Shown here piece after piece: positions 1 through 11,135 of a stretch of DNA of 64,000 nucleotides. Made by a program: the position numbers and the translations under genes. How positions within the stretch are numbered: position 1 is the first letter of the stretch; each line of letters begins with the position of its first letter. The notes below the pieces were generated by a model. That model ran no database searches. It was not told where the DNA came from and saw nothing but the letters and a program-made list of their open reading frames with translations. The DNA comes from Gracilaria gracilis (lineage: Eukaryota > Rhodophyta > Florideophyceae > Gracilariales > Gracilariaceae): the NCBI GenBank assembly GCA_030374805.1, contig JARGSG010000128.1, positions 1-64,000 on the forward strand. The letters run 5' to 3'.

Positions 1-654
1 GAGTTCTCAACACGGAGCCTCGTAAGAGTCGAACGGCGACTATCTGATGTCGGACGGCGAGCCACTTGAGAGTGGGCAGCAGAACAGACCCAAAAAAAGG
101 CAAAATAGGTCCTCAAGAGTGGGGATAGGTGCGCAACACACCAGCAAAACCCAATACTGAGGCCAGTATACGACAGTAGTCGGAAAGATAGACACACGCA
201 GTGGTAATACTCTAAGCGCCACAAGCGTGCTTAACTATACGTGAACAACGCAGTCGTCACTCCACTTGGAGGTAAACAATCAGCGAAGGCGTAATAGTTA
301 GAGCCAGAAGCCTTTGCTTGGCAAAGAGGCAATTGACTTGGAGGAGCGATGCTCAACCCTCTAAGTACTGAGCTCGGCGCACCACTGACAGTGGGTGCGC
401 GGGGCTAAATAATCTGTAAAATATCTAAGTAAATACAGCAATGCTGGATGCACTGCCTCCGGCATATCCGTGCTACACGTGTGCCATTCGCACCCGCTAA
501 GCGGCGACTCAAGCCGTGCAATCCATATCTACATCTGTGGAAATTACCTCAGCGAGGCGACGCGCTAATAGCGGTGTAGCTCATATATCTACTAACGCAT
601 GATGCGGAAATTAACTAAGTACCTCAAATCGCCTCCAAGGAGTGTTGTCCTTCA
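1..654. repeat. LTR copy of the gypsy-1 family, cut by window edge
   Basis: From about position 165 to 654 this matches the two LTRs of gypsy-1 (4175-5028 and 14730-15581), sharing the stretch around the ctaagtactgagct motif and the terminal ccttca. The first ~160 bases align poorly and the LTR start is not in view or is diverged. It is either a solo LTR or the end of another element lying to the left. It ends exactly where the PIF transposase reading begins, so it probably inserted into that transposon. Confidence 0.75.
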
Positions 655-1305
655 AAATTGTACGGCTACAAGACAGAAGGTTCAGTTATGTCGAACGCAT
701 TGGTACTCGGAATGACCGACCACTACCCTGGATCAAAAGCAGACATAGATATTTTTCACGAAAACTATGAGCTTCATTGTAGGGCTTTGCGTAAGGGAGA
801 AGACTAGAAGAGCCTTGTGTATATAGGAGAATTGTGTAACAAATATCCTAATATGTAGGCGGTCATATATAAAGGTGGCGATGATCGTATTCGACTTGTG
901 TACCGAACGAAAAGGCCGCCAAATGGCTTTTTAACTACTCAACAGACCGAACGAAACCGCTGCATTTCATCAGATCGCATCATCGTCGAAAATTGGTTCG
1001 GGCATTTGAGTACTTTATGGGCAATATTTGCTACAAAGTGGAGATGGGCTGAAAAGAGCTACAATAGTTTCTTCGGATTTGGTAGTGCTTTGACTAATTT
1101 ACATGTGTTGTGGCACCCGCTACGGGACAAAAACCGTGAGCACTATCAGAAGGTGAAGAACCGTCTACTTCATATCGAGGAAGAGAGGTCAACGAAGCGC
1201 AAGAAGGCCCAGAAACGATATCGCGAGAAAAAGGAGATGCGTTTGGAATATGACTTTGGCCATATTGGTTCTGATGACGACACAGTTGCTTCCCCGGAAC
1301 TGTAA
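655..1305 (+). pseudogene. PIF/Harbinger transposase, C-terminal remnant
   Basis: Reading starts at the LTR border with a segment containing GYKTEGSVMSNAL and TDHYPGSKADIDIF, which resembles the middle of the DDE_Tnp_4 (PIF/Harbinger) nuclease domain. It hits a TAG near 807 and resumes in another frame at about 898. The 898-1305 part contains RPPNGF, SSDRIIVENWFGHL and a basic, probably helical C-terminus (EEERSTKRKKAQKRYREKK). The DRIIVENWFG block carries the last catalytic acidic residue of the family. The same block occurs in the minus-strand transposase at 41794-43183 (GDRIIIENYFGRM). The N-terminal half is missing, so this copy cannot be functional. Host genes such as HARBI1 share this fold, but the decay argues for a transposon remnant. 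Confidence 0.75.
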
Positions 1306-3185
1306 ATCTGTCAACTACGCTGTTGTTGAGTTTCTACGATATATCTATATGTTTATGTAAATGTGCAATCGTTTGCCTTGTTCTTTGTCAGCTACTGTAG
1401 TCAAATTCAACATTGCAAACGGGTGGTACAGGTTCATTTACAGATCATTGTACTAAACTATCAATAACTTGGTAGAGAATGAGTCACCAATTTGAAGATC
1501 TATTGAGGCGTGGGTGGAAAACTAATTGAAGAAAAAGAAAAATGACCGTGGTAACTGCAAAAAGCGGCGAGCCCCAGTTTGTTTCGACGAGAAAAACGCG
1601 ACTTTCTCCAGTCCTTCTACACCTTAAATCCGCTTTTATAGGTTGCAATGTGACACCTTTTGCAATCGTCACACAGGATTTCGAATAAGCACAACCATAC
1701 ACTACACGTTACACAGTAGATCTGCGATTGGCATATTTGCGCCCATTAATAAAAAATAACTACTAAATGTTAGAAACATCTTCAAAAGACGTTTACACTT
1801 GATTTTATCTGTTTGTACTCGTTAACAAACATGCAGCGTATTGGGTTTTCCAGAAAAGTTAAGTTTAATAGAAAAGACTTTTGCAGTTGGACATGTCATG
1901 TGAAATTGTAGAATTTTTCATTCTATAGTATTTGAGAAACTGTTTGAATTAAAAAATAATTTTTTTCAATAACAAACTGCTGTTCTGAGTTCAGATTGTA
2001 TATGTGTAGTACAATAATATGTCATTGGGTAGATGCCACGTGGGGCTTCTTGTACGATTTGCTGTCTGCAACTCACCCAATTGGTATTCCATAATTTATA
2101 ACTCCTAATTTCTAATTTTTAACTTAGTTTAGCTTAACATTTCTGGCCCATGACAGTAGGTCATAGGTGCAGCCGATGACGTCATGCCCCCATGAGAGAT
2201 CGGTGTCGGTGCACTTTGTATACATTGTGGTGCACCTCGCCTTTCCCCTCGGGTATTGTACAGTCAAGCAACAGTAAATCAGTAACTGTATTATTTTGGT
2301 CACTTGCTACTCTATTACTATTCATTTCTTACCGCGTGTTGACTTCCACTACCGTACTCCTGCACGGTCTAGACTAGTTGCCCTGTCGTTTGCACTGCGT
2401 TTCTCAGGTTCCCTACTACCATTTTGGTTGTGTGTTTTCCTTTTTAGGTTGAGCCCTTGCGCGCACCCTCTATCAGGACCCTAAATCTTATTGTAATTTG
2501 TACAGCAATAGACCCATGATAGAAGGCGAAGAGCCGAATGAGTTGGGAGTTTTCGCTGAAGAAAGGGAAGATATATAGCAATTGCCTTTGGCAGGGACTG
2601 AAGGAGACGCAACCCATATATCCGTTGCTATTTTTGGCTGAACTTCCTATGATTATGAAGTCCATTTGGCTATTTGGCCCGGATTAGAGATCTCCCTACG
2701 AAGGGTATGATTAGCTTAACACGTGTGTGTTCACGCCCGATTACTGGATGCGCCGTTGCAAGAGTGCCGTGGAGGTTAACGTGGGTAGTGTTGGCCGGCG
2801 TGTCTGGTACTCAGATATTCTAATTGATATTTGTTAGCCGTTTATAAGTACCGGCACTTGTTGCCACTGTACGGGAAGTAAATTTGTCAAGATTTTGGCT
2901 CTAGCTTGAGTTCCGCTTGCGCACGGTCTTCCACTCCATTCCCAGGGAGCACCGCCGCCTATGCATCCGAGTTATCTACCTCCCTCACTGAGGAGCAACG
3001 ATCTGTCATTAAGGTCTTCTAGTTATCATTCTTTTTTGCACGCGTTCTGTTTTCCGTCTCACGGCTTCGCTACACTTCGCCCTGTTGTACAGGTTTGCCC
3101 TTTTTTCTCGGGATTACTACCCGCTCTCACGATTCTGTACTCCGTAGTGCGGCTCGTTTTGCTACCCTTTCTCGCCTCTTTTGTT
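1306..3185. other. no gene recognised
   Basis: 1306-2150 is AT-rich, possibly the 3' part of the PIF transposon, but no terminal inverted repeat was identified. 2150-3185 is more balanced in composition and contains only short ORFs with no recognisable motif. A pyrimidine-rich stretch around 3010-3185 looks like retroelement leader or LTR sequence but matches nothing else in the window clearly. Confidence 0.5.
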
Positions 3186-3870
3186 GCAGGATACGCTATA
3201 GTGCAACGCCAGAGGCGGAAAGACACCATGAAGACGTCCGAGATCTTCCTCTGTAGGAGGGTAGTCAGCAGACAAAGCCTCTCTGGCAAGGCACGACGAC
3301 GTCGGGTGTAAGCCGGGGCCAAGCCGTCACGACGGGCGTAGTGAATTGAGCAAGGATCGGTGTTGGCCCCACGTGTGTGGGTGAATGGGTCCTGGAGAGA
3401 GGCACGAGTCCACGGAAGTGGGAAAAGAGAAAAGGAATCCGCGAGAGCGGGGAATGGAGAGAAGGAAAAGGAGTAAAGGGAAAAAAGGCTACGGTAAACA
3501 CCGGGGTTATCCCTGTACAGGGTCGAGCGCGACACAAGCGGAAAACACTCCCACAAATGGGTCCTGTTAGGTGACGCAGGAAGGATACACTACCCGTAGG
3601 CAACGGAGCCTCTCTCCTGGAAGGAGTCGACGACCGCCGAAGGCGAGGAAGTATAGAGCCAACCCTGGTTGCCCGAACTTTACTGTGCATGGCGGCGAGG
3701 TCGCCGCCATGCTAAGTAGCGAGCTCGCGCCAACAAGTAATTAAATAAACTAACTACATTAGGCGCACGCACAGTGGTAATTACCCACGCGCCGTGGCGC
3801 CCATCCCACATGTACGTGGCCAACCTCCTGGCTCAAACGTGTCCCACGTGTCCTTCCCACTACAGTGGTT
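3186..3870. repeat. diverged LTR related to the gypsy-1 LTR
   Basis: Colinear short matches to the gypsy-1 LTR are visible: a start-like tagtgcaacgcc, then gaagacgtccga, agggtag, ccgtcacgac, gccgaaggcg, tagagcca, and ctaagtagcgagct. The order and spacing follow the LTR at 4175-5028, but identity is low. It is probably a solo LTR of a related but older subfamily. The exact ends are uncertain. ORFs that cross it (for example 3059-3556 on the minus strand) have no protein support. No gene is seen in 3871-4169. Confidence 0.5.
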
Positions 3871-4174
3871 GTTACTATTCCTATACTCCTATTGGTAGCA
3901 CCCGTCAGACATGTCGGAATATTACTAAGTAGTCAGAAACCTCCATCAGAGAGCGTTGCACTACATACGCCACACCCAGTTGATTCCATTTCTTTTGCTC
4001 CCCAATTTCCAACTTGCATCTCTGTCTGTAAGCCAGGAAGAGGCCGCCCGGAGTTACGCCCGGCACGTGTCGGCCTCATCGGAGGGTTCTGCCACTTCTC
4101 TGCCCCAATAGAGAGCAAGGCTGAATACCTTGTGTGCTTAGCCGCTGGGGCGGTTTGTGTTCCTTCTTTCCGTT

Positions 4175-5028
4175 TGTGTAGCAATGCCTTCGGCGGGAAA
4201 ATCGCAAGCCCACGAAGACGTTCGGAATCTTCTCCTCGAGAGGGTAGCACAGCGACCGGAGCACTTCGGGAATGACACAGCTAAGCCGGATGTAGATCCG
4301 AGGTCAAACCGTCACGACAAGCGTTGTAGTGTTGGTACCAGGCAGTAGTCGGTAGAGATCCACGTCTTCACACGGTCACGAGATGAGTCCTTGAAAGAGA
4401 GTAGCGCGGCAACGACAAGGTGTCGGAAACGGGTCATTGAGAACAGGGCAAAAAGGAAAACCCAGAAAAGGGTGGAATGAGAACCACCAGAGTGAGGAAG
4501 AGAGATAGAGAATAAAGCAAGTCCAATAAAGGGTCGAGTATACGAAAATAGGTCGGAACGAGACACACAAATAGTGGTTATACTCTGAGTGCCACAAAGG
4601 TGGGTAACTATACGTGAACAACACGATCGTCACTCCACTTGGAGGTGAACAATCAGCGAAGGCGTTATAGTTAGAGCCAGAAGCCCTTGCTTAGCAAGGA
4701 GCAATTTACTTGGGGGAGCAGGGCTCAACCCTCTAAGTACTGAGCTTGGCGCACCGCTGACAGTGGGTGCGGCGGGCAGAATAATCTATAAAATATCTAA
4801 GTAACAACAGCAATGATGGATGCATTGCCTCCGACATATCCGTGCTACACGTATGCTATTCACATCCGCTAAGCCGCTCCTCGAGCCGTGCAATCCACGT
4901 GGACATATGTGGAAATTACCTCAGCGAGACGACACGCTAATAGCCGTGTAGCTCATATATATCTACTAACGCATGATGCGGAAATTAACAAAGTATCTCA
5001 ATTCGCCTCCAAAAAGTGTTTTCCTTTA
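4175..5028 (-). repeat. gypsy-1 3' LTR
   Basis: 854 bases, plus-strand start tgtgtagcaatgcc and end ttccttta. It aligns end to end with 14730-15581, with substitutions and small indels spread along its length, so the insertion is not recent. It is preceded by the target duplication CCGTT. Confidence 0.9.
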
Positions 5029-5044
5029 TATCCCCCTCCTTAAG
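5029..5044 (-). promoter_or_regulatory. polypurine tract of gypsy-1
   Basis: Read on the minus strand, AAGGAGGGGGATATA lies directly against the 3' LTR, in the position expected for the primer of plus-strand DNA synthesis. Confidence 0.6.
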
Positions 5045-5255
5045 AGTGAGCCGCGCCGTCGTGATGGCGGGTCGATCTCCTAATGATGGGCATTAAAACG
5101 CATCCTCGAAGTCTTCAAATTCTCCCTCGCCTTGCGAAGTCCAAGTCACTACCACTCGGCAGTGCAAAACTCGCTCCAGCGACGACCATTCCTGTTCACC
5201 AAAGTCTCCTTCTCGCGTTCGCGGTCCTCCTACCAACCTTCCTGTTGTCCCTCGA

Positions 5256-7025
5256 GTGCCTCGCGCGATAAGCGGTCAACCTCCGAACCCGGGATACTTT
5301 TCCGGATTTCGTTCCGTGCCTCTTCCGCAAAGCGGCAATGCGTCTGGGGCGTCTCAGGGCAACAATGCCAGTAGTGGGCACATTCTCCTTGTGGGGAAGC
5401 AGCCTCACGGTCACATCATGCAGGAAGTGCCGTGGCCTTCATACAACGATTAAGTGGGACAGAACCCCCTCGTTCATGCGCATCTCTTCCGGAATGCTCT
5501 GAGGTTTCATCCTAAAGCCGTTTTCAACGAGGGGCTCATCGCGTCCTATGCGGACGGTACTGATCGCCTTCCCGGAGATCTTCCGGCGATAATCACCACT
5601 TCGTGGGATTGGCGTCGATGGCTTGGCGTTCCTCCTCACGCAGTTTTGCGGCGATCCGGCGAGTCACTGGCTTCCGCTCAGGTGGCATTGGTTCGCTTGG
5701 GGTATGCGCGGCAGAGCCGGGCGATCTTCGAGTTTCCAATTCCTGATTCCATCAGCTTCGATCTCCGGTTGTACCGTACACAAGGCGAGATTTCGTATTG
5801 CACCTGCTTGGCGGTGATTGAGACTTACTCCTGGAGGGGACGTCCTACTGTACGCCAGGAGGCAGTGTGTTGGATTCATCTAATCCTCTGGGCGGAGTTC
5901 AGGTATCTTCGCCGGGAGTCTCGTTCGCGGTGGTTACAGAACTTCATCCGCGATGAGCGTCGTGCGCGTTCCCGTTTCGGGTTTCTCGTCCCTTATCAGA
6001 ACACAGAGATCAATCGAATCCGGCACAATCACCGGCTGGGCCGTTACATTTCCATTCCCACTTGGTGGTCCTCTGTGGAGGTGTGTCGCGGGTGCTACGT
6101 GGAGTTGCCCCCGGTCCTCTCCAACCTGGGCTCCTGTTTCATTGAGGATCCGTATTCCGGCCTGTAGTCCGTGGTGCTCACCGAGTGGGCAATCCGCAAC
6201 GCGGCTTCTCTCCTATGGGAAGTATATGATCAGTATCGACTGTGGTATATTCCGCCTCGCCTTCGTGCGAATATAAGAGAACTCTCGTTGCGGGTCCCTC
6301 TCGGAGGTGAGAACAATGCCGAAGAAGTTCGTGGGCTCCTTGATGTAGTCGACCGAGTTGATTGGGACAGCGTGCCCTTCGCTTAGAGCGGCCGCAGTCA
6401 CTAGGACGGTGGTTTCGACCGGTCTCCGGGACAACTCACGCCATTGGCGGGAGACGTCATCTTTTTCAACCCCTGGGAGGTGCAAAAGAGCACCGCAGCT
6501 GAAGCGGCAGCTCTCCGGATGGCTCCGAGGTATATCCCTTACGGGCATCCCGTTGGCTTCGTTGACGCTCACGATTTTTACCACGCCTACGGCGGTGGAG
6601 ACGACCAAATGATGGACGACGAACCCGAGATGGGGTATGATGACGAAGTAGTCGAAGAGGTTCCTTCCGTCAACGCGGTTGAGCCGACCTCCAATGACAC
6701 GGCAGTGCCTGAAATGGCGACGGCTGAGCCGGTGAATCCACCCGTGACCGAACCTTCGTCGGTAGGTGCCGTGGTGGCTTCGCTCCCGGACGAACCGGAT
6801 GTGATCGAGGTGCCTGCCGTCCTCCTCTCTGGGGGTGGGACTAGTGAGGCGGCTTTTATCTCTCAGTTCCTCCGAGGAGTAGGGCTTTCCGCAACTGTAG
6901 CAAGCGGGGACGTCGCCGCAATGCGGGAGGCGTTGGCTGCGCGTTTTACTGGCGGATCCAATCCCAGCAATGGGGGTACAGGTGATGGCGCTCCGGGCCC
7001 TTCCAACCAAGGGTCGGGGGCTTAG
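5256..7025 (+). pseudogene. antisense ORF (aORF) of gypsy-1, unknown function
   Basis: A single plus-strand frame of 590 codons runs antisense to gag-pol between the chromodomain and the 3' LTR. It is interrupted only by stops at 5451-5453, 6165-6167, 6384-6386 and 6402-6404, and ends at 7023-7025. It is clearly homologous to 37916-39493 in gypsy-2, which sits at the same place and in the same antisense orientation. Shared blocks in order are FHP..YADG, a LYRTQGEISYC block, EVCRGCYVELPP, VLTEW..EVYDQYRLWY, a divergent acidic/proline-rich linker, and a C-terminal ISQFLRG..ASGD block. No family was recognised, nor a signal peptide or a clear membrane span. The start is unclear; 5256 is the first in-frame ATG of the open stretch. 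Some plant Ty3/gypsy elements (for example Grande, gene 23) also carry antisense ORFs, but I see no basis for equating them. Confidence 0.75.
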
Positions 7026-7250
7026 TCCATTTTCCACCTGATTCCCCCTATGCGGGGTTGTTGTAGGATATAACCTTGATTGCCATTAAACCTACTTCCG
7101 TCTATGACGTATAATTTTCCTTTCCCAAGTGCCAGCTTAGTCTTTTTCCACTCCTCAACTTCCTTCTGGGTGAGCTAGCTTTTTTCCCTTCGGGGCGTGT
7201 TATCCCACTCGGGCATGGACAATGGTCTCCGGGAGACCCGTGAGAGTGCG

Positions 7251-8724
7251 TCAATGGTACTGCACCACTTTCGATCTTGGGAGATGCTCGATGGGCTCAT
7301 CCGAGTCAACCTCGGGCCCGTTGCAGTACCAACGTACGAGATACTGTATATACCCCAACGAGTGGTATAAGTGTTCCACGATGTGGTCGACTACGAACTC
7401 CTGTCGAAAGACTTCCCGACCTTGCCGTGTAATTACGACATTCTTCTTCGGAAAGCTCTCCGGTGGCGGTGCCGTGGGTGGCAGTGCTTCGGTACTCCGA
7501 TTAGGCCGAGTGTTGTTTACCACAGTTGTTGACACGGTGCCTTCGCGCTGTGGCCCCATACTTGGGTCGATTTCACGCTTCTCGTGGTTTCAATGTTCCC
7601 GTTGCCTTGATTCGGTAAAGTTCCTTCTCCCGCGGGATTCCCACGTCGGCGTACCGCACGTTTGCATGGTTAAAACCGTTCCGACGGCGTTCGGTGTGTC
7701 GTCAAAGGCAGTTGCGTCAACAGTAACCCAGATTGAACCAGCCTCGCAGTCGTTGCACGTGACGTTGTCAACGGGTGGCCGTCATTTGTCTTCGCCGTGG
7801 CGTTTCCACCTCGGTGGGCACGGGAGATGTCAGCTCGGTTTGTCGACTTGATTCACTCGCTGAGCTGCTCTCCCTTACAGGTGTAGTCCATGTGCTCTGG
7901 TTGGCACTTCCCTGCTGGGCACTTCGCGACGTGTTCGCGGTGTACTCCGCCTTGTGCGTGCTAGGCGACTTAGTCTCCGGCGATGCTTCTCCCTCTTGAA
8001 CCTGCGAGCCCCATGGCGCCTCAGGCGAGTTTTTCACCTCGATGCGCTGCGTAGTCAATCCAGGCAGGCTATGCGGCGTATAAAACGGCTTCGCCGGTAA
8101 CGACTGAGTCTTCTCGGTACTGTCCCGCGCAGCGGTGGTGTCTGGTGACGATTCGGATTCTACGTTGACAGGCGACGACTTTGACGAGACGTCGGGCTTC
8201 CAAGAGGGCTGTAAGCGCTTCAGAGTAGCGTCAGCTTTCCGTCTATCACGAAATTCATCACGCGAAGACGCGGAATTAACGAGTCTCTCCCCTTCCTTAG
8301 ATGGAGCGACATGGGGAGTGGGTGTCGGGGCGCCAGAGTGGCGAGTAGTTACACCAGGTGGCGGGGCTTGGAACAGCGAAGTAGCAGGGCGCGTAGAGTC
8401 CGCTAAGATCGACAAATCAGAGAGTCTTCTAGTAGGGTGTGGCAACTCCCTAGAGTGGTCTATGGGTGGTGGGTTCGGTGTGTTGGTAGTGTTTGTATCC
8501 GCTTCTGCGGTAGAATGTCCACTTGATGGTTCGGTTTCCGCAGGCGGGGGTGCAAAAACCACGAGATCGCGGGAGATGCGTTCGTGTTGCTGACCCATTT
8601 CAACTACGACAGTGTCGGGTTCCACAGAAGTTGTCTTAAAGGGACCGTCTGCGACAAGTGAGAGCTTATGGCGTTTCTCCTTATTTTGTTTCGAGTACTT
8701 TTTACAATGAGTACATAATCCCAT
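7251..8724 (-). pseudogene. gypsy-1 integrase C-terminal tail and chromodomain
   Basis: 7251-7559 encodes EFVVDHIVEHLYHSLGY, then IQYLVRWYCNG and PIEHLPRSKVV. This is a chromodomain, with the YLVRWY strand typical of the fold. 7768-8724 is a long low-complexity Ser/Thr/Pro-rich linker, starting on the minus strand with a segment that aligns to the end of the integrase. The same linker and chromodomain occur in gypsy-2 (36074-37518). Chromodomains of gypsy integrases direct insertion to marked chromatin. Frame breaks separate the two parts. Confidence 0.75.
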
Positions 8725-9661
8725 TCCTTAAGGGCGGGCCGTCTTCGAAGGGCTCGCTCATCGAAATCACGCTTATATGCGGCTTGTGACCGGGCCATTG
8801 ACCGTTGTGCTGCAGGAACCAGCTTGGTAAGCCATGTCTTCCAGCTTTCCCTGTGTCCCTTCGTGGACGGAAATCGATCCAGCGCTGGCTGTGCTTCGAG
8901 CGCCATGAGCGGTGGGGTGCGAGTCAAAACCAATTAAAATGGAGTCAATCCCGTAGTACGGTGTCCCTGAGTGTTGTATTCGAATGTCAGCGCATCGGTG
9001 AACAGGTCCCACGTGGTGGGGTGATCGGCTACGTATGAACGGAGTGTTGCTAAAAGCGTTCGGTTAAACCGTTCAGCATGCCCATTACACTGGAGGTGGC
9101 AGGTTTTCGTGAAGAGATTCTTGACATCCAAAATTCTGCATAAATCCCCGAAGAATTGGGAGGCAAACTGTTTCCTGTTTTCGGAGATTAGTTTTACCGG
9201 TGGACTGTAGACGAATGCCCAATGGGTGGCAAATGCTTGCGCAACCGTCAATGGCGTGATTCTCCGTAGTGGTACCGTACGAACGGGTTTCGCAAAACGA
9301 TCCGTGATCAGGAGTAGAAATTTGGTACGCCGATTTGTAGCGAGGAACGTCCCAAATTATCGATGGATACGAATTCCAGGGGCGCCCTTGCGGGGAAGAG
9401 CTTCAACTTCGTCGCATGACGGCGGAGCTTGACGCTCTTCTGAGCACACTCGAGGCAGAACCGTACAGTTGCGTAGCAATCCACAGCCATTGCTGGCCAG
9501 TAGAATTTCCTTCGCAATGTAAGGTACAGTTTCCGTCCCCCGACGTGACCACTAAGTTTGGCATAGTGTGATAAGTGTAACACCCGATATTGTAGGGCGT
9601 ATGGCACCACTATTTGTAGGTTTTCAGTTACAGTGCGAACGATATATGCAATATCATTCAC
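8725..9661 (-). pseudogene. gypsy-1 integrase
   Basis: 9308-9661 carries the N-terminal HHCC zinc-binding domain (HLSHYAKLSGHVGG, then CLECAQ) and the first catalytic aspartate (VSIDNLG). The frame then breaks. 8934-9251 continues with SENRKQFASQF, where the second catalytic aspartate, normally in an SDN motif, is replaced by Glu. It also has NGHAERFNRT with the catalytic Glu. Further frame changes lead into 8604-8933. The enzyme would join cDNA to host DNA, but this copy is dead. Confidence 0.85.
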
Positions 9662-11135
9662 CCGAAAGGGGAGCTCAGCTCCTCCATTGAGGTGCGCCGA
9701 AATCTTCGTGCCATAGGAATCTCTGAATTGTTCCCAAACATCTCCTCCGTGGTGATTGGTAAGAAGTTCCCTGGGAGGGGGTTTTCACTTTCGCTAACAG
9801 CGAGTAATTCATCCATTTCCCGGTCGAAATCCAGTTCATCTGGCGAATCCTGCTCCATATCATCCAGTTCACTTGCTGTGTAGTCATCAACTGCGAAGCA
9901 GGGTATTTCTTCGCCATCAACGGCTAACGCTTCCCACGTGGTGGATAGGCGAGAAAGGGCGTCAGCATGTGCATTCTTGGCGCCCTTTTCGTAGGCGACG
10001 TAGAAGTCGAGCTCTGCAAGACGCAGTCTACAACGCATTAAGCGGCCGGAAAGATCCGATATGAACAGTAGCCATCTCAATGATGAGTGATCCGTGTAAA
10101 CGGCAAAATGAGCATCCATGAGGTAGGGGCGTAGTGTGTATAATGCCCATACTACGGCAAATTATTCCTTCTTCGAGACGGAGTAATTCTTTTCATGCAT
10201 GTTCAACGAACGGGACCAGTATCAGATGGGCTTGCTTTCACTCTCTAGGGTGGTTTGAAACAAGGCACAGCCTATCTGGTAGTCACTAAAATCCATGTCC
10301 GTGGTATATGAAAGTCCCTGTTTCGGCAGTGACAACAATGGTTCCGTGGTTACAGCCTCTTTGAGAGAGATAAAGGCTTCCACCTGAATAGACGTGAATG
10401 GGTCTAGCTTAGGCGGTTGACCCTTCCACAGAAGCGCGTTGAGAGGTGCCGCGATGTCCGCGAAGTTTGGAAAAAAACATCTATGGACGTTGATAAATTC
10501 TAGAGAGAATCTCAGTTTAGTCTGGGTAGTCGGTTCCGTGGACTGTTTCAGCGATTTCACACGAGCTTCCTCGATCATGACAGGTCCTGGATGGATGATT
10601 TGACTCAGATACTTGACAGCATCTGTGAACAATCGCATTTCCTCAACTTGAGTGTCACTCTGGGATCGCGTAACGTGGCCATTACATCTCTTCCATGTGT
10701 GAGGTGATTATCCAGATTATCTGAGAATACGATGATGTCGGCAATATAGACGTGACAAGTACGCCACTTGAAGCGGGCCAGTTGGATATCAATAGCACGC
10801 TGAAAAGTAGCGAGGGCATTGGTTAAACCAAAAGACATCTTTTTGGAACGATAGAGGCCAGAATGGCAGATGAACGTTGGCTTGTTCTGATCCTGTTTCC
10901 TCACTGGCACCTGTCAGTATCCCCAATTAGCATCCAATGCCATTAATACGGTAGTATTTCCGAGAGAATCGATGTATTCATCCATATGTGAAATAGGGTA
11001 CACATTCTTGACGGTAACAGCGTTTAGACGACGACAGTCGATGCAAAAGAGCCAGGAACCATCCGGTTTCGGAGCCAGTCTTACTGGTGATGCCCACGGC
11101 GAATGTGTTGGTTCAATAACTCTTGCACAGAGCAC
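9658..11135 (-). pseudogene. gypsy-1 reverse transcriptase and RNase H
   Basis: Fragments in order on the minus strand: 10914-11135 has DGSWLFCIDCRRLNAVTV and the MALDANWGY block; 10605-10910 has the palm motif as YIADIIVFS, where the first catalytic Asp of YxDD is lost; 10222-10638 has the thumb and the start of RNase H (MDFSDYQIGCALFQ); 9658-10119 has the RNase H end (VYTDHSSLRWLL, DALSRL). Several frameshifts and stops separate them. Gypsy-2 still has YLDD at the same point. Confidence 0.9.

Noticed and set aside
3059..3690. Overlapping minus-strand ORFs of 165 and 141 codons
   Set aside because: They lie over a diverged LTR and pyrimidine-rich DNA, have no conserved motif, and coexist with open frames on the other strand.
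7222..8593. Plus-strand ORFs of 209 and 152 codons opposite the gypsy-1 linker
   Set aside because: Antisense shadows of the Ser/Pro-rich pol linker. Unlike the antisense ORF at 5256-7025, I saw no homologue in gypsy-2.
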